A stretch of DNA of 64,000 bases, from the NCBI GenBank assembly GCA_965248335.1, contig CBDFIY010000003.1, positions 1,178,001-1,242,000 on the forward strand, in the 5' to 3' direction. Under the pieces are notes generated by a model. That model was not told the DNA's origin, did not search any database, and worked only from the letters and a program-made list of their open reading frames with translations. The translations under genes and the position numbers were made by a program. This DNA comes from CAKMZU01 sp965248335. Its GTDB lineage: Bacteria; Pseudomonadota; Gammaproteobacteria; Pseudomonadales; DT-91. The stretch's first letter is position 1. The number at the start of each line of letters is the position of its first letter. Below, piece by piece: positions 50,907 through 60,168 of the stretch.

Positions 50907-51053
50907 TAGGCACCCGTTTGAGAATCATTTATCTTACGGGTTTTATATAAGAATGATGTGTTTCCATTTATTTTATTTTCATATTAACGAGTTTTAATAA
51001 AATATTCTTGTAGAGTTACTGTCGAATGGCTGTGTTTTATTAGTGGAACTGCC

Positions 51054-52436
51054 ATGAAAAAGCTAGCCTTTTGCTTGCTATTGGCCTGTTTGTTAAATCC
51101 TAATTTGCAAGCTGGCTCTTTAAGTGATCTATTTTCTCCGTTGAAATTATTGTTAATTTCAGCCCTAAGTTTTGGCACGGTTGCAGGTGCGACAAAAGCT
51201 TATACCCAGGTTAAAGATAAAAGAGAAGGTCAGGCGGATAGCACTCGTCAGGCGTTAAAAGATAGCCGAGACAAAAAAACGCAATTGGCAAAAATAAAAC
51301 CTAAGGCGATAGGCGTTAAAAAAGTAAATACTGAAAAGCAAGGTAAAGAGTCAAAACCTATAGTACAAAACATGATGAGTGCAGAGGGCAATGTGCAACA
51401 TCAAGAGAATGTATCTTATGACGAGGTAGAAGATGCTAAAGAAGAGAGCCAAGTTATAGGAGAAATACCTGACGTAGTTGTCTCTGGTGATGAACCTATT
51501 AAAAGCGACAGTAGTCAAGTACCAGAGGTTGAAATTGAGAGTGCATTAAAAGCATTTCATTTAAGTGAAGTAAATGGGAGTAAAGCTTTAGACCACCAAG
51601 AGGCTCAAGTCACTGAACCTAATGAGGCCAGATGGGTAACAACTATTTCTTTGAGTGATGCTGCTGAAGACGAAAGAAAAAAGGCCATTGCTGAACAAAA
51701 AAGAATAACTAGCGAACAAGAAGAACAGGCACAAAAACTAAAAGAAAGAGAAGATCAATTGCTGTTGCATATTAAAGATCATGTTTTTTTATCTAGGAAG
51801 TCTGAATATTTAGAGAAAAAAATTACACGATACAAAACAGAAGCTGATCGCATGTTCGCGGCGATTGAAGATGCTGAGACTGAGGTGGAATGGGATAAAG
51901 CTAAGCAGGATGATGCCTTTGAACTGAAAGCTCGGTATCAAAATGAAATTGACACTCTTGAGGGAGCGCTATCAGAGCATTGGAAGGATTTAGATGATAC
52001 GTTAGGTGATGGTTCACCTAAACTCAAAGCCTATAATAGTCTGGAGGAGCAAAAGGCCCAGCTAATAAGGTACCGCAGAGGAAACCTTATCCAAATAAAA
52101 AACAGAAGAAGAAAAGATTACTATTTAAATGATTCTCTTACGATGTGGAGAAATCAAGGGCGGGTGGCAGAAGTTATGCTTGAAAAGCTCGAACCCGAAT
52201 TTAACGAAATCCAGAGTCAATTAGCAGATTTGAACGAGGAAATTAAATATTTAAATACTCATGGGTATGGATGGCTAGATGGGCAGAAAAAAAGGATATA
52301 TATGGAAACAGAACCTGGTAGTTGGGCGAAGTTCAAGAAATGGGAGTGGGGAGAGCATGAGCCTGATTCGCCAGAGACGCGTAATATCTTTTTACGAGCA
52401 TATAGGTGGTATGCAACCATTCCTCCAAGCTTTTAA
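51054..52436 (+). CDS. exported coiled-coil protein of unknown function
   Basis: A 460-aa protein. Residues 1-21 (KKLAFCLLLACLLNPNLQAG) are a signal peptide, followed by a second hydrophobic stretch at about 29-48 (LKLLLISALSFGTVAGA), which may anchor it. Residues about 50-200 are polar and acidic, apparently disordered; about 205-420 are predicted long coiled coil, rich in Lys/Glu/Gln (ERKKAIAEQKRITSEQEEQA..). The end is aromatic (WKWGEH-like KKWEWGEHEPD..RAYRWYATIPPSF). I recognise no family. It stands alone between a repeat and a convergent SIMPL gene. Confidence 0.6.
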   Translation: MKKLAFCLLLACLLNPNLQAGSLSDLFSPLKLLLISALSFGTVAGATKAYTQVKDKREGQADSTRQALKDSRDKKTQLAKIKPKAIGVKKVNTEKQGKESKPIVQNMMSAEGNVQHQENVSYDEVEDAKEESQVIGEIPDVVVSGDEPIKSDSSQVPEVEIESALKAFHLSEVNGSKALDHQEAQVTEPNEARWVTTISLSDAAEDERKKAIAEQKRITSEQEEQAQKLKEREDQLLLHIKDHVFLSRKSEYLEKKITRYKTEADRMFAAIEDAETEVEWDKAKQDDAFELKARYQNEIDTLEGALSEHWKDLDDTLGDGSPKLKAYNSLEEQKAQLIRYRRGNLIQIKNRRRKDYYLNDSLTMWRNQGRVAEVMLEKLEPEFNEIQSQLADLNEEIKYLNTHGYGWLDGQKKRIYMETEPGSWAKFKKWEWGEHEPDSPETRNIFLRAYRWYATIPPSF

Positions 52437-52496
52437 AAAAGATCGCATACTATCAAGATTAGACGCTGTGAGGAGATTAAATGTTTACGTCAGATT

Positions 52497-53201
52497 TTAC
52501 GATTTCAGGGTAAATATAGCCGAAATACTTGCACTGATTTCCTGTGGTTTTATCTCTAGAGGCGCTGAAGTGTTCTCGTCGTTATTATTTTTATCCATAG
52601 ACATGAGTCGTAAGGGTTGCAAGATATTCGGTGCATTTTCAGTGATTGTATAAACCTTGTCTATGGATGTTTTGAAAGCTTCGGCAATAAGATCCGCTTT
52701 TCTGCGCACTTTTTTAATTGCCTTTAGTAGTGCTCTATTTTTATGTTTATCGAGGTTGTCGTAGCCAAATCCTTGTTGGTAATATCGGGTGATTTCAAGT
52801 TTTGATATGGCTGCAACCAGATCGGTATACTTATCTTTAGCATAAAGTTTAACTTTCACGGTTCGATTAACTTGTTCACCTTCGTAAGTGCGCTCATTTT
52901 TCTTCCACTTGTACTTAGGCTGAATATTTATTTGAGACGCTTCTATGTGATCGGCACTAATCTCGAATTTTTTTAGCGCTCCCAGTACTTTTCCTGTTAC
53001 TTGATCAACAAACTGCTTTGCTTTTGTTTTTGTCGGCTTGACATTCGAGACTTCAATAACAAAAACGATATAGTCAGGCATAACCTCAATGGAGGCAGTC
53101 TCACTGATGCTAAGTGTTGGCTGGTCGTATTGGTTGTCTGCAAAGCTTGTTATTGCAAAGAGACTAAAGAAAGAGAGGCTTATAAAAAGTGAACGTATCA
53201 T
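52497..53201 (-). CDS. SIMPL/DUF541 family exported protein (YggE-like)
   Basis: A 234-aa protein with an N-terminal signal peptide (LFISLSFFSLFAITSFA). The SIMPL domain follows: ISETASIEVMPDYIVFVIEV at the start, and GFGYDNLDKHKNRALLKAIKKVRRKADLIAEA, the conserved Ala-Lys-rich helix, when read in two halves. YggE in E. coli lowers oxidative stress by an unclear route. The protein is likely periplasmic. It is convergent with the coiled-coil protein gene. Confidence 0.85.
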   Translation of the reverse strand: MIRSLFISLSFFSLFAITSFADNQYDQPTLSISETASIEVMPDYIVFVIEVSNVKPTKTKAKQFVDQVTGKVLGALKKFEISADHIEASQINIQPKYKWKKNERTYEGEQVNRTVKVKLYAKDKYTDLVAAISKLEITRYYQQGFGYDNLDKHKNRALLKAIKKVRRKADLIAEAFKTSIDKVYTITENAPNILQPLRLMSMDKNNNDENTSAPLEIKPQEISASISAIFTLKS

Positions 53202-53259
53202 AGGGTGTACTTCCGCTTGTTAAGTCTTCGTACATTTTCATTTCTTTATTGGTAAGTTG

Positions 53260-54159
53260 TCAATGTTTTTCCAGCGCTTTTATTTGTTGATATAAGCTGT
53301 TGTTGATAGGTGTTGGGACATCGAGAAGTTTGGATTTTTGAGTAATATAACCATTAATAAAATCAATTTCTGTTGCTTGATCTTTTTTTACATCCTCGCG
53401 CATGGAGGAGCTATTCTGTGCAGTCACCTCTATGACGTTAAAGCAGTGTGTTTTTACGGATGCATAATCTAAATGAATATTTTGGCTATGAGCGACGACT
53501 AGGCACTCTTTAATAATTTTTTCTATGGTTAAAACAGCGTCAGGTATTTCAAGAAGCTGACCGTTTAAACAATTGTAGAGTGCAGTAAGTGGGTTGATGC
53601 AGCAATTCGTTATTAATTTTTTCCAGATAATAGGGTATATGTTTGTTGTTTGCTCAATGATCAGTGTACATGCGAGTTTATTAAATAGGGTACGATTTGT
53701 GTATGTTGAACTGAGCAGACCCAGTTGTGTTTTGCCAACACCTGTATGTGTGACATGCATAGACTGCGTGCGTTTTGCTGCCTCAAACGTAACGGCTGTA
53801 TAAATAGAATTATTAGGGTATTGGTGTAAGAGTTGATCTTGTATACCGAGACCATTTTGGAAAAGTATTAAGGTGGTTTTAGGGTTAATAGCCTGACGTA
53901 TAGTCGACAATGCATGGAATGTATCGTAGGCCTTAGTGCAAATAAGGAGGGTGTCGATATGGATGATGTTAGATGCATTAACTTGCATGACTGGTAGGCT
54001 ATCAGTTCGATCACCTTGCCGGTAATGAAGGGTGTTGTCGCGTAATAAATGGTTATTTCTTTTGATTAATACGACGTCTTTTCCAGATTTCGATAGGTGA
54101 TAAGCAAGGAGCAGGCCTATACTTCCAGCGCCTAGAATGTGGATGGTTGAGCTCGTCAT
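53260..54159 (-). CDS. panE: 2-dehydropantoate 2-reductase (ApbA/PanE family)
   Basis: A 299-aa NADPH-dependent reductase that would make pantoate for coenzyme A. The N-terminal IHILGAGSIGLLLAYHLSKSG is the dinucleotide loop; LLICTKAYDT, ILFQNGLGIQDQL and the C-terminal helical KKLITNCCINPLTALYNC with catalytic Lys fit the family. The final DQATEIDFINGYI is also a typical PanE segment. Members of this family are sometimes other ketoacid reductases, so the exact substrate is probable and not certain. Confidence 0.88.
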   Translation of the reverse strand: MTSSTIHILGAGSIGLLLAYHLSKSGKDVVLIKRNNHLLRDNTLHYRQGDRTDSLPVMQVNASNIIHIDTLLICTKAYDTFHALSTIRQAINPKTTLILFQNGLGIQDQLLHQYPNNSIYTAVTFEAAKRTQSMHVTHTGVGKTQLGLLSSTYTNRTLFNKLACTLIIEQTTNIYPIIWKKLITNCCINPLTALYNCLNGQLLEIPDAVLTIEKIIKECLVVAHSQNIHLDYASVKTHCFNVIEVTAQNSSSMREDVKKDQATEIDFINGYITQKSKLLDVPTPINNSLYQQIKALEKH

Positions 54160-54241
54160 TGGGTTTTAATCCAGTGATTTTAAAATTTATGTTTATACAG
54201 TATGCACCTTAGATGTGTACAGACTTTTTTAGGAGAGGGTT

Positions 54242-55801
54242 TTGATAGGAACAATGGCGCAATCGTGGAAATCTAGCCTTGCTGGATTTGTCCGCCCGCA
54301 GTCTATTGGCATGCTTTTTCTGGGTATATCAGCAGGTATTCCTTTATTGCTTATATTTTCGTCGCTGTCTTTGTGGTTACGAGAGGCTGGCGTTGACCGC
54401 AGTACAGTAACTTTCTTTAGTTGGGCGGCTTTAGCTTATTCATTTAAATTTATTTGGGCACCTATTGTAAGCTTACTCCCTCTCCCACTCTTAACAAGAT
54501 TGCTTGGGCAAAGACGAGGTTGGTTGCTTTTAGCCCAGGGAATGATCATGGTTTCGATCGTTCTGATGGGGATGATTGATCCTGCTTCTGGTGAGTATGC
54601 TTTGGTGCTTATGGCTTTTGCTGCCGTCGGATTAGGTTTTTCATCGGCAACACAAGACATTGTTATTGATGCCTATCGTATCGAGTCAGCGGGAGTTGAT
54701 TATCAAGCGCTGCTCTCTTCAATGTATATTGCCGGTTACCGTATTGGGATGATAATTTCTGGCGCAGGTGCACTCTACTTGGCTGAGATATTTGGCTCGG
54801 ATATAAACCGTTATAGCTATACGGCATGGCAACACACCTATTTTTGTATGGCGGGTACGGTATTAGTCGGGGTGTTAACAACCTTGCTTGTTAATGAGCC
54901 CACGCACATTGCACAATCTGACTGTGAGCGGCATTACACGCACTCAGCTTACGTACGCTTTTTTCTTTTTTTTGTGACTGCTATCTTGGGATTTATTGGG
55001 GCGTATTATTTGAGTGGCGGGCTTGCCGATATGGCTCGCGGTATGCTTAAAGTGGCTTTCAATAACGGTATTTTGTCGAGTGCTTTAGTGGGCTTTTCCC
55101 AGCTTATTTTTGCATTAATAATAGCTGCGGTTATATTTTATTTTTTTATTACTCTGAGGTGGGTGGATAAGAATCTTGTTACGTCTTCATATGTTTCACC
55201 TGTTGTTGATTTCTTTAAGCGATTCTCAGGAAAACAAGTTATTTTAATTTTATTGTTGATCGCATTTTATCGTGTTTCAGATCTTGTATTGGGTGCAATT
55301 GCAAACATTTTTTATCAAGATCTTGGCTTTACAAAATCTGAAATTGCGCAGGTGGTTAAAGTTTTCGGCCTTATTATGACTTTGCTTGGTGGTTTTTTAG
55401 GCGGTTTGTTGTCGATCCGGTACGGTGTGATTAAAACGCTGGCTTTGGGTGCGTTCCTGACAGTAGTAACGAACTTATTATTTATGCTGCTGGCGAATGC
55501 TGGCCATGATGTATCATTATTTTATATGGTTATTTCTGCTGATAATTTGGCGGGTGGTTTGGCCAGTGCGGCTTTTGTTGCTTATTTATCTAGCTTGGTA
55601 AATTTATCTTTTACGGCCTCGCAGTATGCGATTTTTAGTTCAATCATGACGCTTTTTCCAAAAATTTTGGCAGGTTACAGCGGCTCGCTTGTGGATTGGA
55701 TGGGGTACCCACAGTTCTTCTTTTATGGATCGCTGATAGGCTTGCCTGTTTTATGGGTGATTTACTTGTTAAGAGATGTTGATTGTGGTTCTGGAGTATG
55801 A
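54242..55801 (+). CDS. ampG: AmpG-family muropeptide MFS transporter
   Basis: A 519-aa inner-membrane permease with about 14 hydrophobic helices that brings anhydromuropeptides from the periplasm into the cytoplasm for recycling. IGMLFLGISAGIPLLLIFSS and LSLWLREAGVDRSTVTFFSW at the start are AmpG landmarks, as are GLGFSSATQDIVIDAYRIES and the late FTASQYAIFSSIMTLFPKIL. The start is TTG at 54242 after AGGAGAGGG, or ATG at 54254. The next gene begins 44 bases later, hsbA, in the same direction. Confidence 0.9.
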   Translation: MIGTMAQSWKSSLAGFVRPQSIGMLFLGISAGIPLLLIFSSLSLWLREAGVDRSTVTFFSWAALAYSFKFIWAPIVSLLPLPLLTRLLGQRRGWLLLAQGMIMVSIVLMGMIDPASGEYALVLMAFAAVGLGFSSATQDIVIDAYRIESAGVDYQALLSSMYIAGYRIGMIISGAGALYLAEIFGSDINRYSYTAWQHTYFCMAGTVLVGVLTTLLVNEPTHIAQSDCERHYTHSAYVRFFLFFVTAILGFIGAYYLSGGLADMARGMLKVAFNNGILSSALVGFSQLIFALIIAAVIFYFFITLRWVDKNLVTSSYVSPVVDFFKRFSGKQVILILLLIAFYRVSDLVLGAIANIFYQDLGFTKSEIAQVVKVFGLIMTLLGGFLGGLLSIRYGVIKTLALGAFLTVVTNLLFMLLANAGHDVSLFYMVISADNLAGGLASAAFVAYLSSLVNLSFTASQYAIFSSIMTLFPKILAGYSGSLVDWMGYPQFFFYGSLIGLPVLWVIYLLRDVDCGSGV

Positions 55802-55845
55802 ATATAATCGATCATTTAATCGTGAAATTCGTTTAGGGGGAGTCG

Positions 55846-56151
55846 ATGGGTGTAGTCGCAGCATTAGCAGAGGGGGGAGAAGAACTGGTTATCGCTATCG
55901 ATGGCCGCTTTGATTTCAGCTCCCACCAAGCGTTTAGAGAAGCTTACCAAAGCTATGAGAATAGGCCAGAGTCCTATGTTATTGATATGCAGGATGCCAT
56001 TTATTTGGATAGCTCTGCGTTAGGCATGTTATTGTTGTTGAGAGATTTTGCCGGTGGCGACCAGTCCAATATTCAAATCGTGAATTGTAATCAAGATGTC
56101 AAAAAAATCTTGACGATATCGAATTTCGAACAGCTCTTTGAAATCCATTAA
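55846..56151 (+). CDS. hsbA: anti-sigma factor antagonist with STAS domain (HsbA-like)
   Basis: A 101-aa cytosolic STAS protein. The switch region VIDMQDAIYLDSSALGMLLL holds the phosphorylatable serine (Ser56/Ser57). GGGGG-type ribosome-binding site upstream of ATG 55846. It is followed at once by a REC-PP2C-ATPase protein and an Hpt protein, the HptB pathway set known from Pseudomonas aeruginosa, where HsbR phosphorylates or dephosphorylates HsbA, which in turn binds the anti-sigma factor FlgM or the cyclase HsbD. Assigned by neighbours as much as by sequence. Confidence 0.82.
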   Translation: MGVVAALAEGGEELVIAIDGRFDFSSHQAFREAYQSYENRPESYVIDMQDAIYLDSSALGMLLLLRDFAGGDQSNIQIVNCNQDVKKILTISNFEQLFEIH

Positions 56152-56153
56152 CG

Positions 56154-57860
56154 GTGAATAAACCTCAAAGGTTAGATTCTCCGTTAACCATCCTTATCGC
56201 AGATGATAGCAATACAGACCGCTTATTACTTGAGGCTATTATAAAAAATCAAGGGCACAAAGCCCTGCTTGCCCTCGATGGTGCTGATGCCATACATCTT
56301 TTTCAAACAGGTTCCCCAGATATTATTTTGCTTGATGCGCTTATGCCCAATGTTGACGGATTTGAGGCGGCACGATTCATTAAGGCGAATAGCGGTGATC
56401 ATTTTGTTCCTATTATTTTTCTGACGTCATTAAGTGAAACAAATTCCTTAGCTGCTTGCCTAGATGCGGGCGGTGATGATTTCTTAACGAAGCCCTATAA
56501 CAGCGTTATTCTGCAAGCAAAAATTAATGCTTTTACGCGTATGCTGAAAATGCACGCCACATTGCAACAACAAAGAGATCAGATAGCAGAAAACAACTTA
56601 CGCCTTATACATGAACAAGAGGTGGCTAAGTTAACTTTTGATAAAATTGCGCATGAGGGTTGCCTTCATGCGGGAAATATCAAATATGTTCTTTCACCTT
56701 TGGCTATTTTTAATGGCGATGTCTTGCTGGCGGCGTTAAGGCCTAATGGAAACCTCTGCGTTATATTAGGTGATTTTACGGGGCACGGGTTATCTGCTGC
56801 CGTAGGCGCGATCCCTTTTTCGCAAGCATTTTACTCCATGGTTGCTAAAGGTTTTTGCATTAAAGATATTGTGACAGAGCTTAATGGTAAGTTGAAAGAG
56901 ATTTTGCCGGTGGGTATTTTCTGCTGCGCATGTATTGTAGATGTAAGCTTTGCACGCCAAACTGTCGAGTTTTGGAGTGGTGGATTACCTGATATTTTTA
57001 TTTATAAAAAAACGGGTGAATTGCAGCGCCTAAAATCAAAGCATTTGCCGCTCGGGATTCTTGCGAAAGATAAATTCAAAACAGAAACATCGACAATTAT
57101 ATTGGATATTGGGGAGCGACTATTTCTTTGGTCAGACGGAGTCTTAGAGGCAGAAAACACGTTAAGGGAGCAATTTGGAGAGGATCGTTTGGAACAAGTT
57201 TTTCGAACGGTAGATAATCCTGATGATTTGTTTGAGGGCATTACTTCTGCAATTAGTGCGTTTATTGGCTCGGGTGATTCAACGGATGACCTGTCGGTTA
57301 TTGAAATTGAAATGATCGAAAAAGATGTTTTTGATCAATTCAATTTAAAACTCTTTTTACCTGTGCGTAGTACAAAAGCGAACTGGGAATTTTCATTACA
57401 GTTGGTGCCTGCATCCATCAAAGCCTCCGATCCGCTTCCTCTGATTCAGCAGCTCTTATTAGATGCACCGGGTATGAGGAGCTTTTCAAGCGATGTTTTT
57501 GTGATTATTTCTGAGCTGTTTAATAATGCTTTAGAGCACGGACTGCTGAAGTTAGATTCAAAAATTAAATCCACGCCTGATGGTTTTTCACAATATTATT
57601 CTGAGCGCGAGCGGAGATTGAATTTTCTTGAAGATGGCTTTGTGTCTATTACATTAACTTATGCGGGCTCTAGTGAGTCTGGAAAGTTGGTGATTGAAGT
57701 AGAGGATAGCGGTGAAGGCTTCGATTACGCTCAAATAAAAGCTTTACAGCCTAAAGAAAAATCATATAGTGGTAGGGGTATCCGGTTGGCTGGCACTCTT
57801 TGTTCTGAGTTGACCTTCATGGGTAATGGTAATAAAGTAAAGGCAGTCTTTTTCTGGTGA
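56154..57860 (+). CDS. hsbR: response regulator with PP2C phosphatase and HATPase domains (HsbR-like)
   Basis: A 568-aa cytosolic protein in three parts: a receiver domain (about 10-130) with Asp17/Asp18, phospho-acceptor Asp61 (ILLDALMP) and Lys113 (LTKPY); a SpoIIE/PP2C phosphatase (about 165-390) with the metal motif VILGDFTGHGLSAAV and SDGVLEAENTLREQ; and a C-terminal GHKL ATPase/kinase (about 430-568) with VIISELFNNALEHGLL, EDSGEGFDY and GRGIRLA. This is the HsbR architecture: switching between phosphatase and kinase on the STAS protein according to receiver phosphorylation by HptB. GTG start two bases after the hsbA stop. Confidence 0.88.
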   Translation: MNKPQRLDSPLTILIADDSNTDRLLLEAIIKNQGHKALLALDGADAIHLFQTGSPDIILLDALMPNVDGFEAARFIKANSGDHFVPIIFLTSLSETNSLAACLDAGGDDFLTKPYNSVILQAKINAFTRMLKMHATLQQQRDQIAENNLRLIHEQEVAKLTFDKIAHEGCLHAGNIKYVLSPLAIFNGDVLLAALRPNGNLCVILGDFTGHGLSAAVGAIPFSQAFYSMVAKGFCIKDIVTELNGKLKEILPVGIFCCACIVDVSFARQTVEFWSGGLPDIFIYKKTGELQRLKSKHLPLGILAKDKFKTETSTIILDIGERLFLWSDGVLEAENTLREQFGEDRLEQVFRTVDNPDDLFEGITSAISAFIGSGDSTDDLSVIEIEMIEKDVFDQFNLKLFLPVRSTKANWEFSLQLVPASIKASDPLPLIQQLLLDAPGMRSFSSDVFVIISELFNNALEHGLLKLDSKIKSTPDGFSQYYSERERRLNFLEDGFVSITLTYAGSSESGKLVIEVEDSGEGFDYAQIKALQPKEKSYSGRGIRLAGTLCSELTFMGNGNKVKAVFFW

Positions 57861-57961
57861 TGATTTTTTGGTATGGATTTCTACCGGTTTAACGATGATG
57901 CAATTAACGATTATTTTTAATAAAATCAACACTTGTTTCGTGATGAGCAATGGAGATGCAA

Positions 57962-58303
57962 ATGACTGAAACTCAAATTGTCGACGAATCAAGCTTAAGA
58001 GAGCTTCGTGAAATCATGGGCGATGATTTTAAGCTGTTGATTGACACCTTTATCGGTGATTCGAAATTACGTTTAGTGTCCATAAAAAATGCAATTGTGG
58101 CCGGTGACCCTGCCGCGCTTCGTGCCGCAGCACATAGCTTCAAAGGAAGCGCTTTAAACCTTTCGGCGGGCAATTTGACTGTATTATGTAAGCGTTTGGA
58201 GCAAATGGGGCGTAATAATGAAATGTCTCAAGCGCTGGATGTTCTTCAGCGTACGGAAGAAGAATATAGAGCAGTTGAAGATTACCTTTTAGAGCAGGCT
58301 TAA
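57962..58303 (+). CDS. hptB: histidine phosphotransfer (Hpt) protein, HptB-like
   Basis: A 113-aa four-helix Hpt protein. The phospho-histidine is His58 in RAAAHSFKGSALNLSA, the standard AHSFKGS motif. ATG 57962 is preferred because GGAG lies seven bases upstream; ATGs at 57950/57956 are in this ribosome-binding region. It would pass phosphate from hybrid sensor kinases (none in this window) to the receiver of HsbR. It is the last gene of hsbA-hsbR-hptB; purN is convergent 44 bases away. Confidence 0.88.
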   Translation: MTETQIVDESSLRELREIMGDDFKLLIDTFIGDSKLRLVSIKNAIVAGDPAALRAAAHSFKGSALNLSAGNLTVLCKRLEQMGRNNEMSQALDVLQRTEEEYRAVEDYLLEQA

Positions 58304-58347
58304 TTTTTAGTCCGCGCTTTTCTTTTTCGGTAAAATCCTTTAAATCC

Positions 58348-59016
58348 CTATATGGGTAAGCTGTCATCAAAGGCTATGCCTGTTTTTTCGATAAGGTTAT
58401 TGTGAAAGTAGACCTTTCCTTTCTTGAGTTCAATTGCTTTCGATAAGACCCATTTTACCGCAAGCGGGTATATCACGTGTTCAACCGATAAAACTTTTTC
58501 AGCGAGGAGTTGTGCTGTATCGCTTTCAGTGATGTCAACATTTGCTTGCAGGATAGGTGGGCCTCCATCAAGCTCTTCAGTGACAAAATGTACGGTTGCG
58601 CCAGCTTTACTCTCCTTGGCTTCAATGGCTCTTTGATGCGTATTTAGCCCTGGGTATTTAGGTAATAAAGAAGGGTGAATATTGACGAGCTTCCCGCAGA
58701 ATCTATTGACTAATTCAGGCGTCAGTATACGCATAAATCCAGCGAGAATGATTAAGTCTGGGTTAAACGGTGCAATCAGTTTGATTAACGCTTGGTCAAA
58801 ATCCTCTCTTGTGGCAAAGCATTTATGGTCGAGGGTTTGCGTTGGGATACCAGCGAGCTTTGCTCTTTCAAGCCCATAAGCATCAGGTTTGTTGGATATA
58901 ACACAAGCAACCTCTGCATTTAATTTGCGTGACTGGCATTGGTCAATAAATGACTGAAGGTTACTGCCGCTGCCGGATATCAAGATGACGAGTTTGGATA
59001 TTTGTAAGGTTGGCAT
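58348..59016 (-). CDS. purN: phosphoribosylglycinamide formyltransferase
   Basis: A 222-aa enzyme of purine synthesis that formylates GAR with 10-formyl-tetrahydrofolate. LVILISGSGSNLQSFIDQC is the phosphate-binding start; ILAGFMRILTPELVNRF, LVNIHPSLLPKYPGLNTHQRAIEAK (Asn, His catalytic) when split, and GATVHFVTEELDGGPPILQ (catalytic Asp) are intact. It starts four bases after the end of purM, as part of a purM-purN operon. Confidence 0.96.
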   Translation of the reverse strand: MPTLQISKLVILISGSGSNLQSFIDQCQSRKLNAEVACVISNKPDAYGLERAKLAGIPTQTLDHKCFATREDFDQALIKLIAPFNPDLIILAGFMRILTPELVNRFCGKLVNIHPSLLPKYPGLNTHQRAIEAKESKAGATVHFVTEELDGGPPILQANVDITESDTAQLLAEKVLSVEHVIYPLAVKWVLSKAIELKKGKVYFHNNLIEKTGIAFDDSLPI

Positions 59017-59020
59017 GTGG

Positions 59021-60058
59021 TTAATTGTGAAGCCTGACGCTGGGTGCTTGTTTGTCGGATGCTTGAATATAGCCCACTGTAAAAGCCGTTTCGCCCAAGT
59101 TGCTCAGCTCACTTAAGGTTTTCTCTTCATCTTCTTTATCGACACAAAGAATGAGGCCGATGCCGCAGTTAAATGTACGGTACATTTCAGTAGCCGTAAT
59201 ATTGCCTTTTTCTTGTAACCATTGAAAAATAGCAGGCATTTTCCATGAGCTTGTGTTGATCACAGCTTCTGTATTGCTTGGGAGTACACGAGGAATATTC
59301 TCCAGTAAGCCGCCACCTGTGATGTGCGAGATGGCATGAATCTTAACTGACCTCATGAGTGTGAGGATTGATTTAACGTAAATTTTTGTGGGTTCCAGCA
59401 GTTGAGATCGGATGGATTCCCCACCCACTTTATCATCTAGGTCGGCGTTTACAGATTCAATAATTTTACGAATCAATGAAAAACCATTGGAGTGAGGGCC
59501 GCTGGATGCGAGCGCGATGATGCTTTGTCCTGCTTCAATAGTTTTACCGTCGATAAGGGCATCTTTTTCAGCAACACCTACGCAAAATCCGGCTAAGTCA
59601 TAATCATTGCCATGGTACATACCGGGCATTTCTGCTGTTTCCCCGCCGATGAGTGCGCAGCCCGCCATCTCGCACCCTTTAGCAATACCTTTGATGACAG
59701 CCGCAGCTGAATCGACATCCAGTTTGGCCGTTGCAAAATAATCTAAGAAGAAAAGGGGTTCGGCACCTTGTACAATCAAATCATTCACGCACATAGCCAC
59801 GAGGTCGATACCTACGGTATCATGAATCCCTGAGTCGATTGCTAGCCTGAGTTTGGTGCCGACGCCATCAGTGCCAGAGACCAAGACAGGGTTTTTATAG
59901 TTTTTAGGCAGTTCGCATAGTGCGCCAAAGCCGCCTAAGCCTGACATGACCTCAGGTCGTTGCGTGCGTTTGACGGCAGGTTTAATTTTTTCAACGAGCG
60001 CATTACCTGCGTCAATATCGACACCAGCGTCACGATAGGTTAAAGATTGGTCAGTCAT
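59021..60058 (-). CDS. purM: phosphoribosylformylglycinamidine cyclo-ligase
   Basis: A 345-aa AIR synthetase. SLTYRDAGVDIDAGNALVE at the start, VSGTDGVGTKLRLAIDSG, DLIVQGAEPLFFLDYFA, LIGGETAEMPGMY and AISHITGGGLLENIPR are family landmarks and all are intact. The length is normal. It is the first gene of purM-purN and divergent from the DUF2066-hda pair, an order seen in Pseudomonas and relatives. Confidence 0.97.
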   Translation of the reverse strand: MTDQSLTYRDAGVDIDAGNALVEKIKPAVKRTQRPEVMSGLGGFGALCELPKNYKNPVLVSGTDGVGTKLRLAIDSGIHDTVGIDLVAMCVNDLIVQGAEPLFFLDYFATAKLDVDSAAAVIKGIAKGCEMAGCALIGGETAEMPGMYHGNDYDLAGFCVGVAEKDALIDGKTIEAGQSIIALASSGPHSNGFSLIRKIIESVNADLDDKVGGESIRSQLLEPTKIYVKSILTLMRSVKIHAISHITGGGLLENIPRVLPSNTEAVINTSSWKMPAIFQWLQEKGNITATEMYRTFNCGIGLILCVDKEDEEKTLSELSNLGETAFTVGYIQASDKQAPSVRLHN

Positions 60059-60168
60059 AATAATAAGCCCTTTGAAAACCGGCCGAATTCTATCAATTAT
60101 GCGTGAATCTTGCTAGAAGAGACCTTAAAATAGCGATAGAAAAACGGAGTACAATTTTGCGTGAATTT

